Positions 6,523 to 13,398 of a DNA stretch of 15,113 nt are shown piece by piece. The notes under the pieces are model-generated. The model was not told the DNA's origin and searched no databases. It was given only the letters and a program-made list of their open reading frames with translations. Origin of the DNA: CAYMLL01 sp964390645 (GTDB taxonomy: Bacteria; Planctomycetota; UBA8108); the NCBI GenBank assembly GCA_964390645.1, contig CAYMLL010000190.1, positions 1 to 15,113 on the forward strand, given 5' to 3'. Each line of letters opens with the position of its first letter. Within the stretch, counting starts at the first letter, position 1. Both the position numbers and the translations under genes were made by a program.

Positions 6523-8040
6523 ATGAGACTCGTATCTTCGCTCTTCAGCGTGCTCATCTCTGCGACATCGGGAATTTCGGCTGCGCCGGCGGCCGAGCCG
6601 CGTCCGAACATCCTCCTCGTCCTGATCGACGACATGGGCTGGCCCGACCTCGCCTGCTACGGACACGGCTTCCACGAGACGCCGCGCCTGGACCGGCTCG
6701 CCACCGAAGGGGTCCGCTTCACGAACTTCTACGCGACGCCGGTTTGCTCATCGACTCGCGCGACGATCGAGTCGGGCCAGAACTCGGCGCGTGTCGGAAT
6801 CACCGACTTCCTCGCCGGGCACTGGAAGCCCTTCGCGAAGCTCGTCGTCCCGCCGATGCCGAGTCACCTCGATCAGAACCTCACGACGCCGGGCGAGGCG
6901 CTCGGCCGCGCCGGATACGTCACCGGGTACTTCGGGAAGTGGCACCTCGGTCGTGGAAAGCAAAACGCTCCGGCCGTCCACGGATACCAGATCACGAGCG
7001 ACCAGCTCGACCGAGCGTTCCGCCGGGCGCGGACCGGTGACAACGAGGGTCCCAAGAGGATGGGCCTGATCACGGACCAGGCGCTCTGGTTCCTCGAACG
7101 ACACGCCCGACTCCCCCGCGACCCTGCGGGCGAGAGGAAGCCGTTCTTTCTCCACGTGTCGCACCACGCCGTCCACATCCCGATCCAGGCGACGGCGAGG
7201 TCGATCGCGAAGTACCGCAAGAAGCCGAAGCCTGCTGTGGGTGTCAACCATCCGGTCTACGCAGCGATGGTCGAGGATCTGGACTCGCAGATCGGTCGGC
7301 TCCTCGACAGGCTGGAGGAGCTCCAGCTGGCGAAGAAGACCGTCGTCGTCGTCGCCTCCGACAACGGCGGCCTTCGCGAGGTTTACACCGGCAACGGTCA
7401 GGTAGTGTCGACCAACGCTCCCCTGCGATCGGAGAAGGGCACGATCTACGAGGGCGGCATCCGGGTGCCGTTCATCGTTCGCTGGCCGGGAGTCACGCCA
7501 CCGGGGAAGGTCTGCCACGAGCCGGCGGCCACCTGGGATCTGCTGCCGACGTTCTGCGCGATCGCCGGGGCCCCCGCGCCGGAGCAGCCTCTCGACGGCG
7601 TCGACCTGACACCGCTGCTACGCGTGCCGTCGAGCACACTCGAACGCGACGCCCTCTACTTCCACTATCCACACTACCACCACAGCCGACCGGCGAGCGC
7701 CGTCCGCCGCGGGAACCTCAAGCTCATCGAGTGGCTCGAGGACGGGGCGCTCGAGCTCTACGACCTGGCCGCAGACACCGGCGAGTCGAAGGACCTCGCC
7801 GCTTCCATGCCCGCGAAGGCGAATGAGCTCCGCCGTGATCTCGTCGCCTGGCGTCAGCGAGTCGGTGCGCGTTTGCCCACCCGGAACCCGAAGCACGATC
7901 CCGAGAAGGCAGATGTCTGGTGGAGCCGCCGCACGTCGACGCCGCTCGATCTCGAGGCGGTCGGCGACCGGCTGGAGAGGAGAGCGTCAAAGCCGTACTT
8001 CCGCACGAGCAGCTCCGCCGGACGCCGGCGTCGCGAGTGA
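6523..8040 (+). CDS. Exported type I sulfatase with atypical C-S-S-T-R active-site motif
   Basis: This is a 505-residue member of the formylglycine (S1, arylsulfatase/alkaline phosphatase fold) sulfatases, which remove sulfate esters. The ATG at 6523 has GAGG 9 bases upstream and starts a signal peptide (LVSSLFSVLISATSGISA, cleavage near APA/AE). Metal and active-site landmarks are present: D36-D37 in LLVLIDDMGWPDLACYG, K139/H141 in YFGKWHLG, histidines 215 and 218 in HVSHHAVHIP, D280-N281 in ASDNGG, and K305 before YEGGIRVPFI. The nucleophile Cys75 is present, but its motif is C-S-S-T-R (6745-6759), not C-x-P-x-R: the proline is Ser (TCG, one transition from CCG). Length is normal for planctomycete sulfatases. 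The substrate is unknown; neighbours suggest a sulfated polysaccharide. The family call is firm, but whether the cysteine is converted to formylglycine is uncertain. Confidence 0.93.
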   Translation: MRLVSSLFSVLISATSGISAAPAAEPRPNILLVLIDDMGWPDLACYGHGFHETPRLDRLATEGVRFTNFYATPVCSSTRATIESGQNSARVGITDFLAGHWKPFAKLVVPPMPSHLDQNLTTPGEALGRAGYVTGYFGKWHLGRGKQNAPAVHGYQITSDQLDRAFRRARTGDNEGPKRMGLITDQALWFLERHARLPRDPAGERKPFFLHVSHHAVHIPIQATARSIAKYRKKPKPAVGVNHPVYAAMVEDLDSQIGRLLDRLEELQLAKKTVVVVASDNGGLREVYTGNGQVVSTNAPLRSEKGTIYEGGIRVPFIVRWPGVTPPGKVCHEPAATWDLLPTFCAIAGAPAPEQPLDGVDLTPLLRVPSSTLERDALYFHYPHYHHSRPASAVRRGNLKLIEWLEDGALELYDLAADTGESKDLAASMPAKANELRRDLVAWRQRVGARLPTRNPKHDPEKADVWWSRRTSTPLDLEAVGDRLERRASKPYFRTSSSAGRRRRE

Positions 8041-8494
8041 CCGCAGCGATGTCTCCCCCATCGGAGCACGAGGAGCTGGAGACGACACGCTGTACGAATC
8101 GAGTGCCCGCCGCACCTCGATTCCTCGGCGCCTGGCACGTCAGCCCTTCCCCCTGCTGATCGCTGCCCACGCGACGCGTACCGCCGCCGAGCTCTCGCCG
8201 CCTGCCGGTGACTTCCTCGCGAAGTCCGCTGGATGCCATGCCGCAACGTGAAAGAAATGTGGTCTCGATATGTCCTGGATCGATTTCGATCCCTGCGACC
8301 CGCAGAGTATCGCCTGCACGACCGGCGTTCACGAGCAGGTCGAACGCCCCGGGGCCCCGGGCCCCCGGAGGACCGGATGGACATTCACGACATCGGGAAG
8401 AGACCCGGGGGTCGTCGAAAGGTACGAGGCTCGGTCGAGCCGGCGCTCGCTCAGCCGATCGGACATCGATCCATCGTGCCGAGCCGGATCCTGC
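8041..8494. other. Intergenic stretch between convergent sulfatase and oxidoreductase genes
   Basis: About 450 bp separate two convergent gene ends. No recognised gene lies here. A GC-rich palindromic cluster at about 8347-8366 includes the perfect 12-bp palindrome CCGGGGCCCCGG at 8349-8360. It could fold and slow transcription from either side, but no T-tract follows, so I do not call it a terminator. A minus-strand reading around 8250-8350 (DLLVNAGRAGDTLRVAGIEI) is faintly protein-like but could not be assigned. Confidence 0.45.
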
Positions 8495-10837
8495 TCAAGG
8501 ACCCTCGACCGGAAGCCACTGAACAGCGTCGATGATCACGTAGCCGTCGGTGCCTCGATTGCTGATGACGACCGTCGCCTTCCTGCCCTTCTCGAACCGG
8601 AACTTCCCCAGAGAACGGAAGAGCCCTCCGATCGGCGGATCCCGGCGTTGGTTCAGCTTCGTCGCGAAGTCGCCCCCCGCATGTGTGACCGTGACCGCGA
8701 CGTCAGTGGCGCGATTCGGGTGGGACGTGTAGCTGACGCGAACCTCGTAGATGCCAGACCTCAGCCGGCCCGTCTCGAATCGCGCTACCAGGCGCCCCTT
8801 TCTGTCGTTGTCGTCGTGTCGATATCCGTTCCCGACGAAGGGGCTGACCGATCGACTCTCGATCCAGTCCTTCCCGCCCGGCAGCTGCGCGTCATCGACA
8901 ACGATGCCCTCGAGCTTGGCCCGGCTGATCGTCGTCGCACGCTCGCTCGCGTACTCCAGCACCTGTCCGTCCCCGAGGAGCCGCTCTCGAAGGCCGTCGT
9001 AGCTGACGTCCTGCACTGCCGACTCCGCATCGATCGCCAGCGACGCCACGGTGGCCGCCGACTGACCGAGGATCATGAAGACCGGCTCCATACGAATCGA
9101 ACCGTAAGCGATGTGCGAAGCCGAGATACAGACGGGAACGAGGAGATTCTCCACCTCGTGCCTCCTGGTGATGATCGCTCCGAGATCGATCGGATAAGGA
9201 CCGTCCAGGCGCACCTGCACATCACCTTCGTTGCGCACGTGACCGGACGCGTCGACGTAGCGCTGCGTGTTGTGCGAATCCATGTTGTACGACCCCATGC
9301 CGATCGGACGCGGTGTCGGCTTCTTCCCCCGGACGTGGTTCTCGGTGACGACGAAGTCGCTGACCATTCGCCTCGCCTCGCGCACGTAGATCTGGTGCGG
9401 CCAGTGCCCGTTGTCGCGGAACTCGTCCCTGGCGAGTCCCCACCGCGCCATCCACTCGCGCTGCTTTCCGGGCACGCGTGGATCGTTGGCGAGGAAGAAG
9501 AAGTAGCCCTTCTGGTACGTCTCGTGCTCCTCGAGGATCTCCCGTCGGCGCGCGTAACTCGCCTGCGGATAGTCGTCACTCCCACCGATGTTGTCAGTGG
9601 AGAAGGGACCGTGATTGTTGGTGTCGGTCTTCTTGTTCGGGACAAGATCGAACGTGCCCCCCCTGTACCAGATACCCGCCAGGAGGGTGCGCAGGAGAAG
9701 CTCGTACTGTCGCGAGTCGTACCCCTTCGGCCTGGGAAACGGGACACGATTCTCGGGAACCGCCGTCAGGCAGACGCGGTAGTTGTAGGCCTGCAGGCGA
9801 TGATCACCCTCTCCCTGCCTGCCCGGGTCACCGCCGTGAATGCGGGGCAGGAGGCCCGAGGACGGATCACCCGGGACGACGTAGGGATCGATCGGCACAT
9901 GGAACTGGTGCTTGCGAGCATTCTCGATCTGCACGCCGTTCAACGTCTCGCCGTACCTGCTGTTCGACTCGCGACCGACGAAGTAGCTGACGCCGGCCGC
10001 CGCCATCAGATCGCCCTCGTAGGTCGCGTCGACGAAGATCTTGCCGGCGAAGGTCCGGCCGCCGAGAGTGCTGATCGCGAGGATTCGTCCGTCTCGCTTC
10101 TCGACTCCCTTGTCGCGATCGAGCCACTCGTCGCGGACGACCTCGATCTCGTTCTCGGCAACGAGAGCCTCGAAGACGGCTTCCGCGACATGCGGCTCGA
10201 AGACCCACATCGTCCGCCGCTCGCCGTCGATGGCCGGCGTGCCCTGCCCGCGGTTCCCGAACTGCTCGCGCTTCTCCCACTTCCAGGCTACCGGCTCCTG
10301 GTAGTGACGCCAGACGCGGTGGTAGAACTCGCGGGCGATGCCGCCGATGACCGACTTGTTTCCCGTGTCGGTGAAGCCGAGCCCGCCGGCCGTAAGTCCG
10401 CCGAGGTGCTTGTCCGGCGAGACGATCACGACGGACTTGCCCATCCTCTTCGCCTGGACCGCCGCGACAACACCGGCCGAGGTCCCGCCGTAGATCACGA
10501 CATCATGGCTGCGCGGCACGCGCCGCGGATCACGCTCCAGCCGCATCAGCCGGTGTCGACGCCCGATCCGCGGCGCGTCTCGACGCTCCCGTTCGAGAGC
10601 CGCAATCCCCGCGTGATCACGCGTCCGCCCGCGCCGCCGGCCCTCTCGCTGGGAGCCGGCCGAGCGGGGCACGAAGGCCGGAAGATCGACGTCGTCGCTA
10701 CAGCCGACAGCAGAGGAGTTCAGCACTCGCGGTCGCTCGGTTCGGAGCCCGTCCTCGACGGGCTGGACGTCCCTGGCGAAGGCCGCGGCCGTCAGCACCA
10801 TCCACACCGGGATGAGAGGTTTCAAGGCCGTGTACAC
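8495..10837 (-). CDS. Exported FAD-dependent oxidoreductase with golvesin-like C-terminal domain
   Basis: From the GTG at 10837 the product is 780 residues. GAAGG (10850-10846) is 8 bases upstream, and a signal peptide follows (LKPLIPVWMVLTAAAFA, cleavage near residue 21). A TTG at 10825 is an alternative start. The Rossmann FAD-binding motif begins at residue 112 (DVVIYGGTSAGVVAAVQAKR, then GGLTAGGLGFTDTGN), typical of the FAD_oxidored family (PF12831). FVDATYEGDLMAAAGVSYFVGRE and the late LLVPVCISASHIAYGSIRMEP with GQSAATVASLA are further family blocks. The last 120 residues (about 658-780: FVGNGYRHDD, SGIYEVRVSYTSH, GYVIIDAVQWLP) match the golvesin C-terminal-like domain, often labelled 'xanthan lyase' in databases; no lyase activity is implied. 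Substrate is unknown, plausibly a sugar or glycan derivative. Residues 22-111 are an odd Arg-rich linker. The ATG at 10546 would give a version with no signal peptide. Confidence 0.88.
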   Translation of the reverse strand: MYTALKPLIPVWMVLTAAAFARDVQPVEDGLRTERPRVLNSSAVGCSDDVDLPAFVPRSAGSQREGRRRGRTRDHAGIAALERERRDAPRIGRRHRLMRLERDPRRVPRSHDVVIYGGTSAGVVAAVQAKRMGKSVVIVSPDKHLGGLTAGGLGFTDTGNKSVIGGIAREFYHRVWRHYQEPVAWKWEKREQFGNRGQGTPAIDGERRTMWVFEPHVAEAVFEALVAENEIEVVRDEWLDRDKGVEKRDGRILAISTLGGRTFAGKIFVDATYEGDLMAAAGVSYFVGRESNSRYGETLNGVQIENARKHQFHVPIDPYVVPGDPSSGLLPRIHGGDPGRQGEGDHRLQAYNYRVCLTAVPENRVPFPRPKGYDSRQYELLLRTLLAGIWYRGGTFDLVPNKKTDTNNHGPFSTDNIGGSDDYPQASYARRREILEEHETYQKGYFFFLANDPRVPGKQREWMARWGLARDEFRDNGHWPHQIYVREARRMVSDFVVTENHVRGKKPTPRPIGMGSYNMDSHNTQRYVDASGHVRNEGDVQVRLDGPYPIDLGAIITRRHEVENLLVPVCISASHIAYGSIRMEPVFMILGQSAATVASLAIDAESAVQDVSYDGLRERLLGDGQVLEYASERATTISRAKLEGIVVDDAQLPGGKDWIESRSVSPFVGNGYRHDDNDRKGRLVARFETGRLRSGIYEVRVSYTSHPNRATDVAVTVTHAGGDFATKLNQRRDPPIGGLFRSLGKFRFEKGRKATVVISNRGTDGYVIIDAVQWLPVEGP

Positions 10838-11112
10838 TCCATGCACCTTCAGCCCGAGCCGGCCGCCCTTCGCGAGCGCTCTCCCGGGCCGCAAGCCAGC
10901 CATCTAACCCGCGATCAAGTCGGCAGAACAGAGGCAAGGTGCCGCAGTGGCGTGCTTCCGACGCCCGGGAGGGGAGCACGAGACGTCACGTTCGAGTCGG
11001 ATGTGCACGGAGCAACGGTTGATGCCGGAGGCGCCACGGGTACGATCGGTGCGTCTGACGTGAAGAGATCTGCCGCATCGATACCGTCAAGAAAGGACCA
11101 CGAAAGAGCCTC
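10838..11112. other. Divergent intergenic region
   Basis: About 275 bp lie between the oxidoreductase start (minus strand) and the EF-hand gene start (plus strand), and should contain promoters for both. I saw no confident -35/-10 pair. GAAGG at 10850-10846 serves the minus-strand gene. On the plus strand, AAAGGA at 11092-11097 is 15 bases from the ATG, which is too far for a normal Shine-Dalgarno; a weak GAG at 11106-11108 is nearer. Confidence 0.45.
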
Positions 11113-11898
11113 ATGTCAGATCACCCCCGAACCAGTCGTGCGTCCTCTCTCGTAGCCGTCGCTCTGCTGGCGTCGTTCTCTCTGATGGTCACGATCGCGG
11201 CCCCCCCCGACGACGAACGCGAGAGCGCGAAGGAGCCCCGACGACAGGAGACGCCACGGCGAGTCGGGGGGCGCCCGGTGGCCGAGATTCTCGAGCTGCT
11301 CGGAGCCAGGCTCACGAAGGGCGTTTCGGAGAGTCGGCTGAGGTCCTATCGTCGAGTGTTCGGCTTCACCGACCGCGACGGCGATGGCAGGCACTCACGC
11401 AAAGAGTACGTGACCGACGGCAGGTACATGACTCCCGAAGCCCGCAGCGCGATCTTCCGCGCAGCCGACAGCGATCGCGACGGATTCGTCAGCCGCGAAG
11501 AGTACGTCTTCAATCGCATCGTGACCGACGAGGCGAAGGCGATCCTGCAGGAGATGGACACGAACGGCGACCGGGTCGTCGAGAGAAAGGAGTTTATACG
11601 GAACGTGTCGATCAAGGACGACGACCTGGCTCGCAAGGTGTTCGAGGGGCTCGACGCGAACAAGGACGGCCGGCTGCCGATTCCGGAGTACTTGCGGGTG
11701 TGGGGACAGTGGGCGAGGGTGAAGCCCGAAAGAACAGGCGGTGACCGATCCAGACTGCTGAGGACGCTGGATCTGAACGGTGACGGAATCCTGTCCGCAG
11801 AGGAGATCGCCGCAGCGGCAGCCTCGCTGAAGAAACTCGACAGGAACGGCGACGGCGAGCTCTCCGGCGACGAGTATTCGGATCACCGTCGGAATTGA
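11113..11898 (+). CDS. Exported protein with six EF-hand calcium-binding loops
   Basis: This is a 261-residue protein. The N-terminus has a signal peptide or signal anchor (SSLVAVALLASFSLMVTIAA, residues 11-30), then a charged linker. Six 12-residue EF-hand loops follow: 87-98 (DRDGDGRHSRKE), 119-130 (DSDRDGFVSREE), 149-160 (DTNGDRVVERKE), 181-192 (DANKDGRLPIPE), 220-231 (DLNGDGILSAEE) and 243-254 (DRNGDGELSGDE). All have Asp at position 1 and Glu at 12. Loop 3 carries Arg instead of the usual Gly at position 6. Spacing is about 30 residues, except the last pair, which is tighter. Likely role is calcium binding outside the cytoplasm, structural or sensing; planctomycetes encode many such proteins. 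No enzyme domain is present. The start is the first Met in a frame supported by the signal sequence, though its ribosome binding site is weak. Confidence 0.9.
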   Translation: MSDHPRTSRASSLVAVALLASFSLMVTIAAPPDDERESAKEPRRQETPRRVGGRPVAEILELLGARLTKGVSESRLRSYRRVFGFTDRDGDGRHSRKEYVTDGRYMTPEARSAIFRAADSDRDGFVSREEYVFNRIVTDEAKAILQEMDTNGDRVVERKEFIRNVSIKDDDLARKVFEGLDANKDGRLPIPEYLRVWGQWARVKPERTGGDRSRLLRTLDLNGDGILSAEEIAAAAASLKKLDRNGDGELSGDEYSDHRRN

Positions 11899-11973
11899 GC
11901 AGCCGTCTGCGCACAACGACACTGGCCGACGGACTCGAACTTCGCCGGCCCCGTCTTCCCGACCGCCCGGTCC

Positions 11974-13398
11974 TCAGACGAGGATACCCCGGATGACCTC
12001 GCCGTGGACGTCGGTCAGTCGGTAGTCACGACCGGCGTGACGGAAAGTCAGGCGCTCGTGATCGAGCCCCATCAGGTGCAGCAGCGTCGCGTGGAAGTCG
12101 TGGAGATGGACACGGTCCCGCGCCGGCTCGATGCCGTAGTCGTCGGACTCCCCCCAGGCGAGACCCGGGCGAACGCCGGCGCCCGCGAGCACGGAGCTGA
12201 ACACCTGATGGTGATGCTCCCGTCCCTTGGCGTCCTTCTGCATGTGATGCGGCGTGCGGCCGAACTCCGTCGTCAGGACGACGAGCGTGTCCTCGAGCAT
12301 GCCGCGAGCCTTGAGGTCACGCACGAGCCCCGCGATCGGCTGATCGACCTGCCTCGCGAGCGGAGCGTGCCCCGACATGTCCCCGTGTTGATCCCAGTTA
12401 CTGCTGATCAGCTCGACGAAGCGCACGCCGCGTTCCGCCAGCCTGCGCGCGACCAGACACTGCCACGCGAAGCCGCTCATCTCGCCGCGCTTCAAGCCGT
12501 AGAGATCGAGGGTGGCGTCGGACTCCCGCGAAAAATCGAAGACCGCGGGGGCCTCCGCCTGCATACCGAAGGCCGTCTCGAAAGAACGGATGCGGGCCTC
12601 GAGCGCCGCGTCCTCCGGACGCTTCTGCAGCCCTGCCCGGTTCACCTCGGCGATGAAATCGAGCTCGAGTCGCTGCAGCTCCCGCGACCTCGCGCGCGGG
12701 CGTAGGTCCGCGACGGGCTCGACACCTGGCGTGATATGCGTCCCCTGGTGGCTACCAGGCAGGAAGTCAGACCCCCACGCCTGCGAGCCGGCGTAGGGCA
12801 GAGTCGGGCTGACGACGACGAAGGAAGGCAGGTTGCGATTCTCCGTCCCGAGTCCGTAGCTGACCCACGCCCCCAGGCTCGGCCGCGCGAAGGTGAACGA
12901 GCCCGTGTGCATCCCGAGGGACGCCTCGTAGTGATTCGTGTGATCGGAGCACATCGAGTTGATGACGCAGAGATCGTCGGCGATGCCCCGGATGTGCGGA
13001 AAGAGATCGCTGATGAGGAGGCCGCTCTGGCCACCCGGCCGGAACTCCCACTGCGGACGCTTGAGGAAGAACTGGTAGTCGCCCGCCTTACCCTGCCACT
13101 CGTGAAACTTCACCGTCTTCCCGGCATCGGCGAAGAGCTCCGGCCTGTGGTCGAAAGAGTCGGTGTGAGAAAGACCGCCGTTCAGGAAGACGAAGATCAC
13201 TCGCCTGGCGCGGGCGAGGAGGTGAGTGGGCTTCGGAGCCAGGGGATCGGCCAGCGCCGGTGAACGCGCCTGCACCTGTGACTCGCTGAGGAGGCTGGCC
13301 AGCGCCATCGCGCCGAAGCCGCCCGAAGCGTTCTGAAGCAGCTGACGCCGGGAGACCCCGGAACGGTTCGAGTAATGCGGTTTCATCACGGGTTTCAT
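11974..13398 (-). CDS. Tat-exported DUF1501 protein
   Basis: This is a 474-residue, full-length DUF1501 protein, distantly related to the alkaline phosphatase/sulfatase superfamily. The N-terminus bears a twin-arginine signal (SRRQLLQ at residues 16-22, then a Gly/Ala-rich hydrophobic stretch to about 38), so it is exported folded. Family blocks in order are RRVIFVFLNGGLSHTDSFDH (66-84), INSMCSDHTNHYEASLGMHT, PSFVVVSPTLPYAGSQAWG, ELISSNWDQHGDMSGHAP, and VLTTEFGRTPHHMQ. The end carries HHHQVFSSVLAGAGVRPG, the GESDDYG motif and RDYRLTDVHGEVIRGIL, an ending typical of the DUF1501 proteins paired with DUF1553. The start ATG overlaps the TGA of the upstream DUF1553 gene (ATGA, 13398-13395), so translation is probably coupled. 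A second ATG four codons in is an alternative start. Function is unknown; histidine and aspartate conservation suggests a metal site. Confidence 0.94.
   Translation of the reverse strand: MKPVMKPHYSNRSGVSRRQLLQNASGGFGAMALASLLSESQVQARSPALADPLAPKPTHLLARARRVIFVFLNGGLSHTDSFDHRPELFADAGKTVKFHEWQGKAGDYQFFLKRPQWEFRPGGQSGLLISDLFPHIRGIADDLCVINSMCSDHTNHYEASLGMHTGSFTFARPSLGAWVSYGLGTENRNLPSFVVVSPTLPYAGSQAWGSDFLPGSHQGTHITPGVEPVADLRPRARSRELQRLELDFIAEVNRAGLQKRPEDAALEARIRSFETAFGMQAEAPAVFDFSRESDATLDLYGLKRGEMSGFAWQCLVARRLAERGVRFVELISSNWDQHGDMSGHAPLARQVDQPIAGLVRDLKARGMLEDTLVVLTTEFGRTPHHMQKDAKGREHHHQVFSSVLAGAGVRPGLAWGESDDYGIEPARDRVHLHDFHATLLHLMGLDHERLTFRHAGRDYRLTDVHGEVIRGILV

Noticed and set aside
4999..6675. A minus-strand open frame of about 560 codons across the LamG gene.
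   Set aside because: Composition is Arg/Val/Asp-rich without motifs; it mirrors the real gene with its signal peptide and repeats on the plus strand.
8347..8366. GC-rich palindromic cluster as an intrinsic terminator between convergent genes.
   Set aside because: It has no T-tract on either side, and it is nearly 300 bp from the sulfatase stop.
8240..8400. A weakly protein-like minus-strand stretch (DLLVNAGRAGDTLRVAGIEI) that might be another decayed gene.
   Set aside because: It is too short and matches no family I can name; two remnants elsewhere in the window raise the prior, but there is no positive evidence.
10690..10710. Possible lipobox (SAVGC) in the linker of the FAD oxidoreductase.
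   Set aside because: No hydrophobic segment precedes the Cys and the -3 residue is Ala; a normal signal peptide lies about 45 residues earlier.
8270..11155. A very long open frame on the plus strand (over 900 codons) opposite the FAD oxidoreductase.
   Set aside because: It is antisense to a well-supported gene, has no family motifs, and is explained by third-position GC bias keeping stop codons rare.
11965..11990. Small hairpin (CCTC-AGAC-GAGG) at the end of the DUF1501 gene as a terminator.
   Set aside because: The stem has only four pairs and no T-tract; it also overlaps the stop codon.
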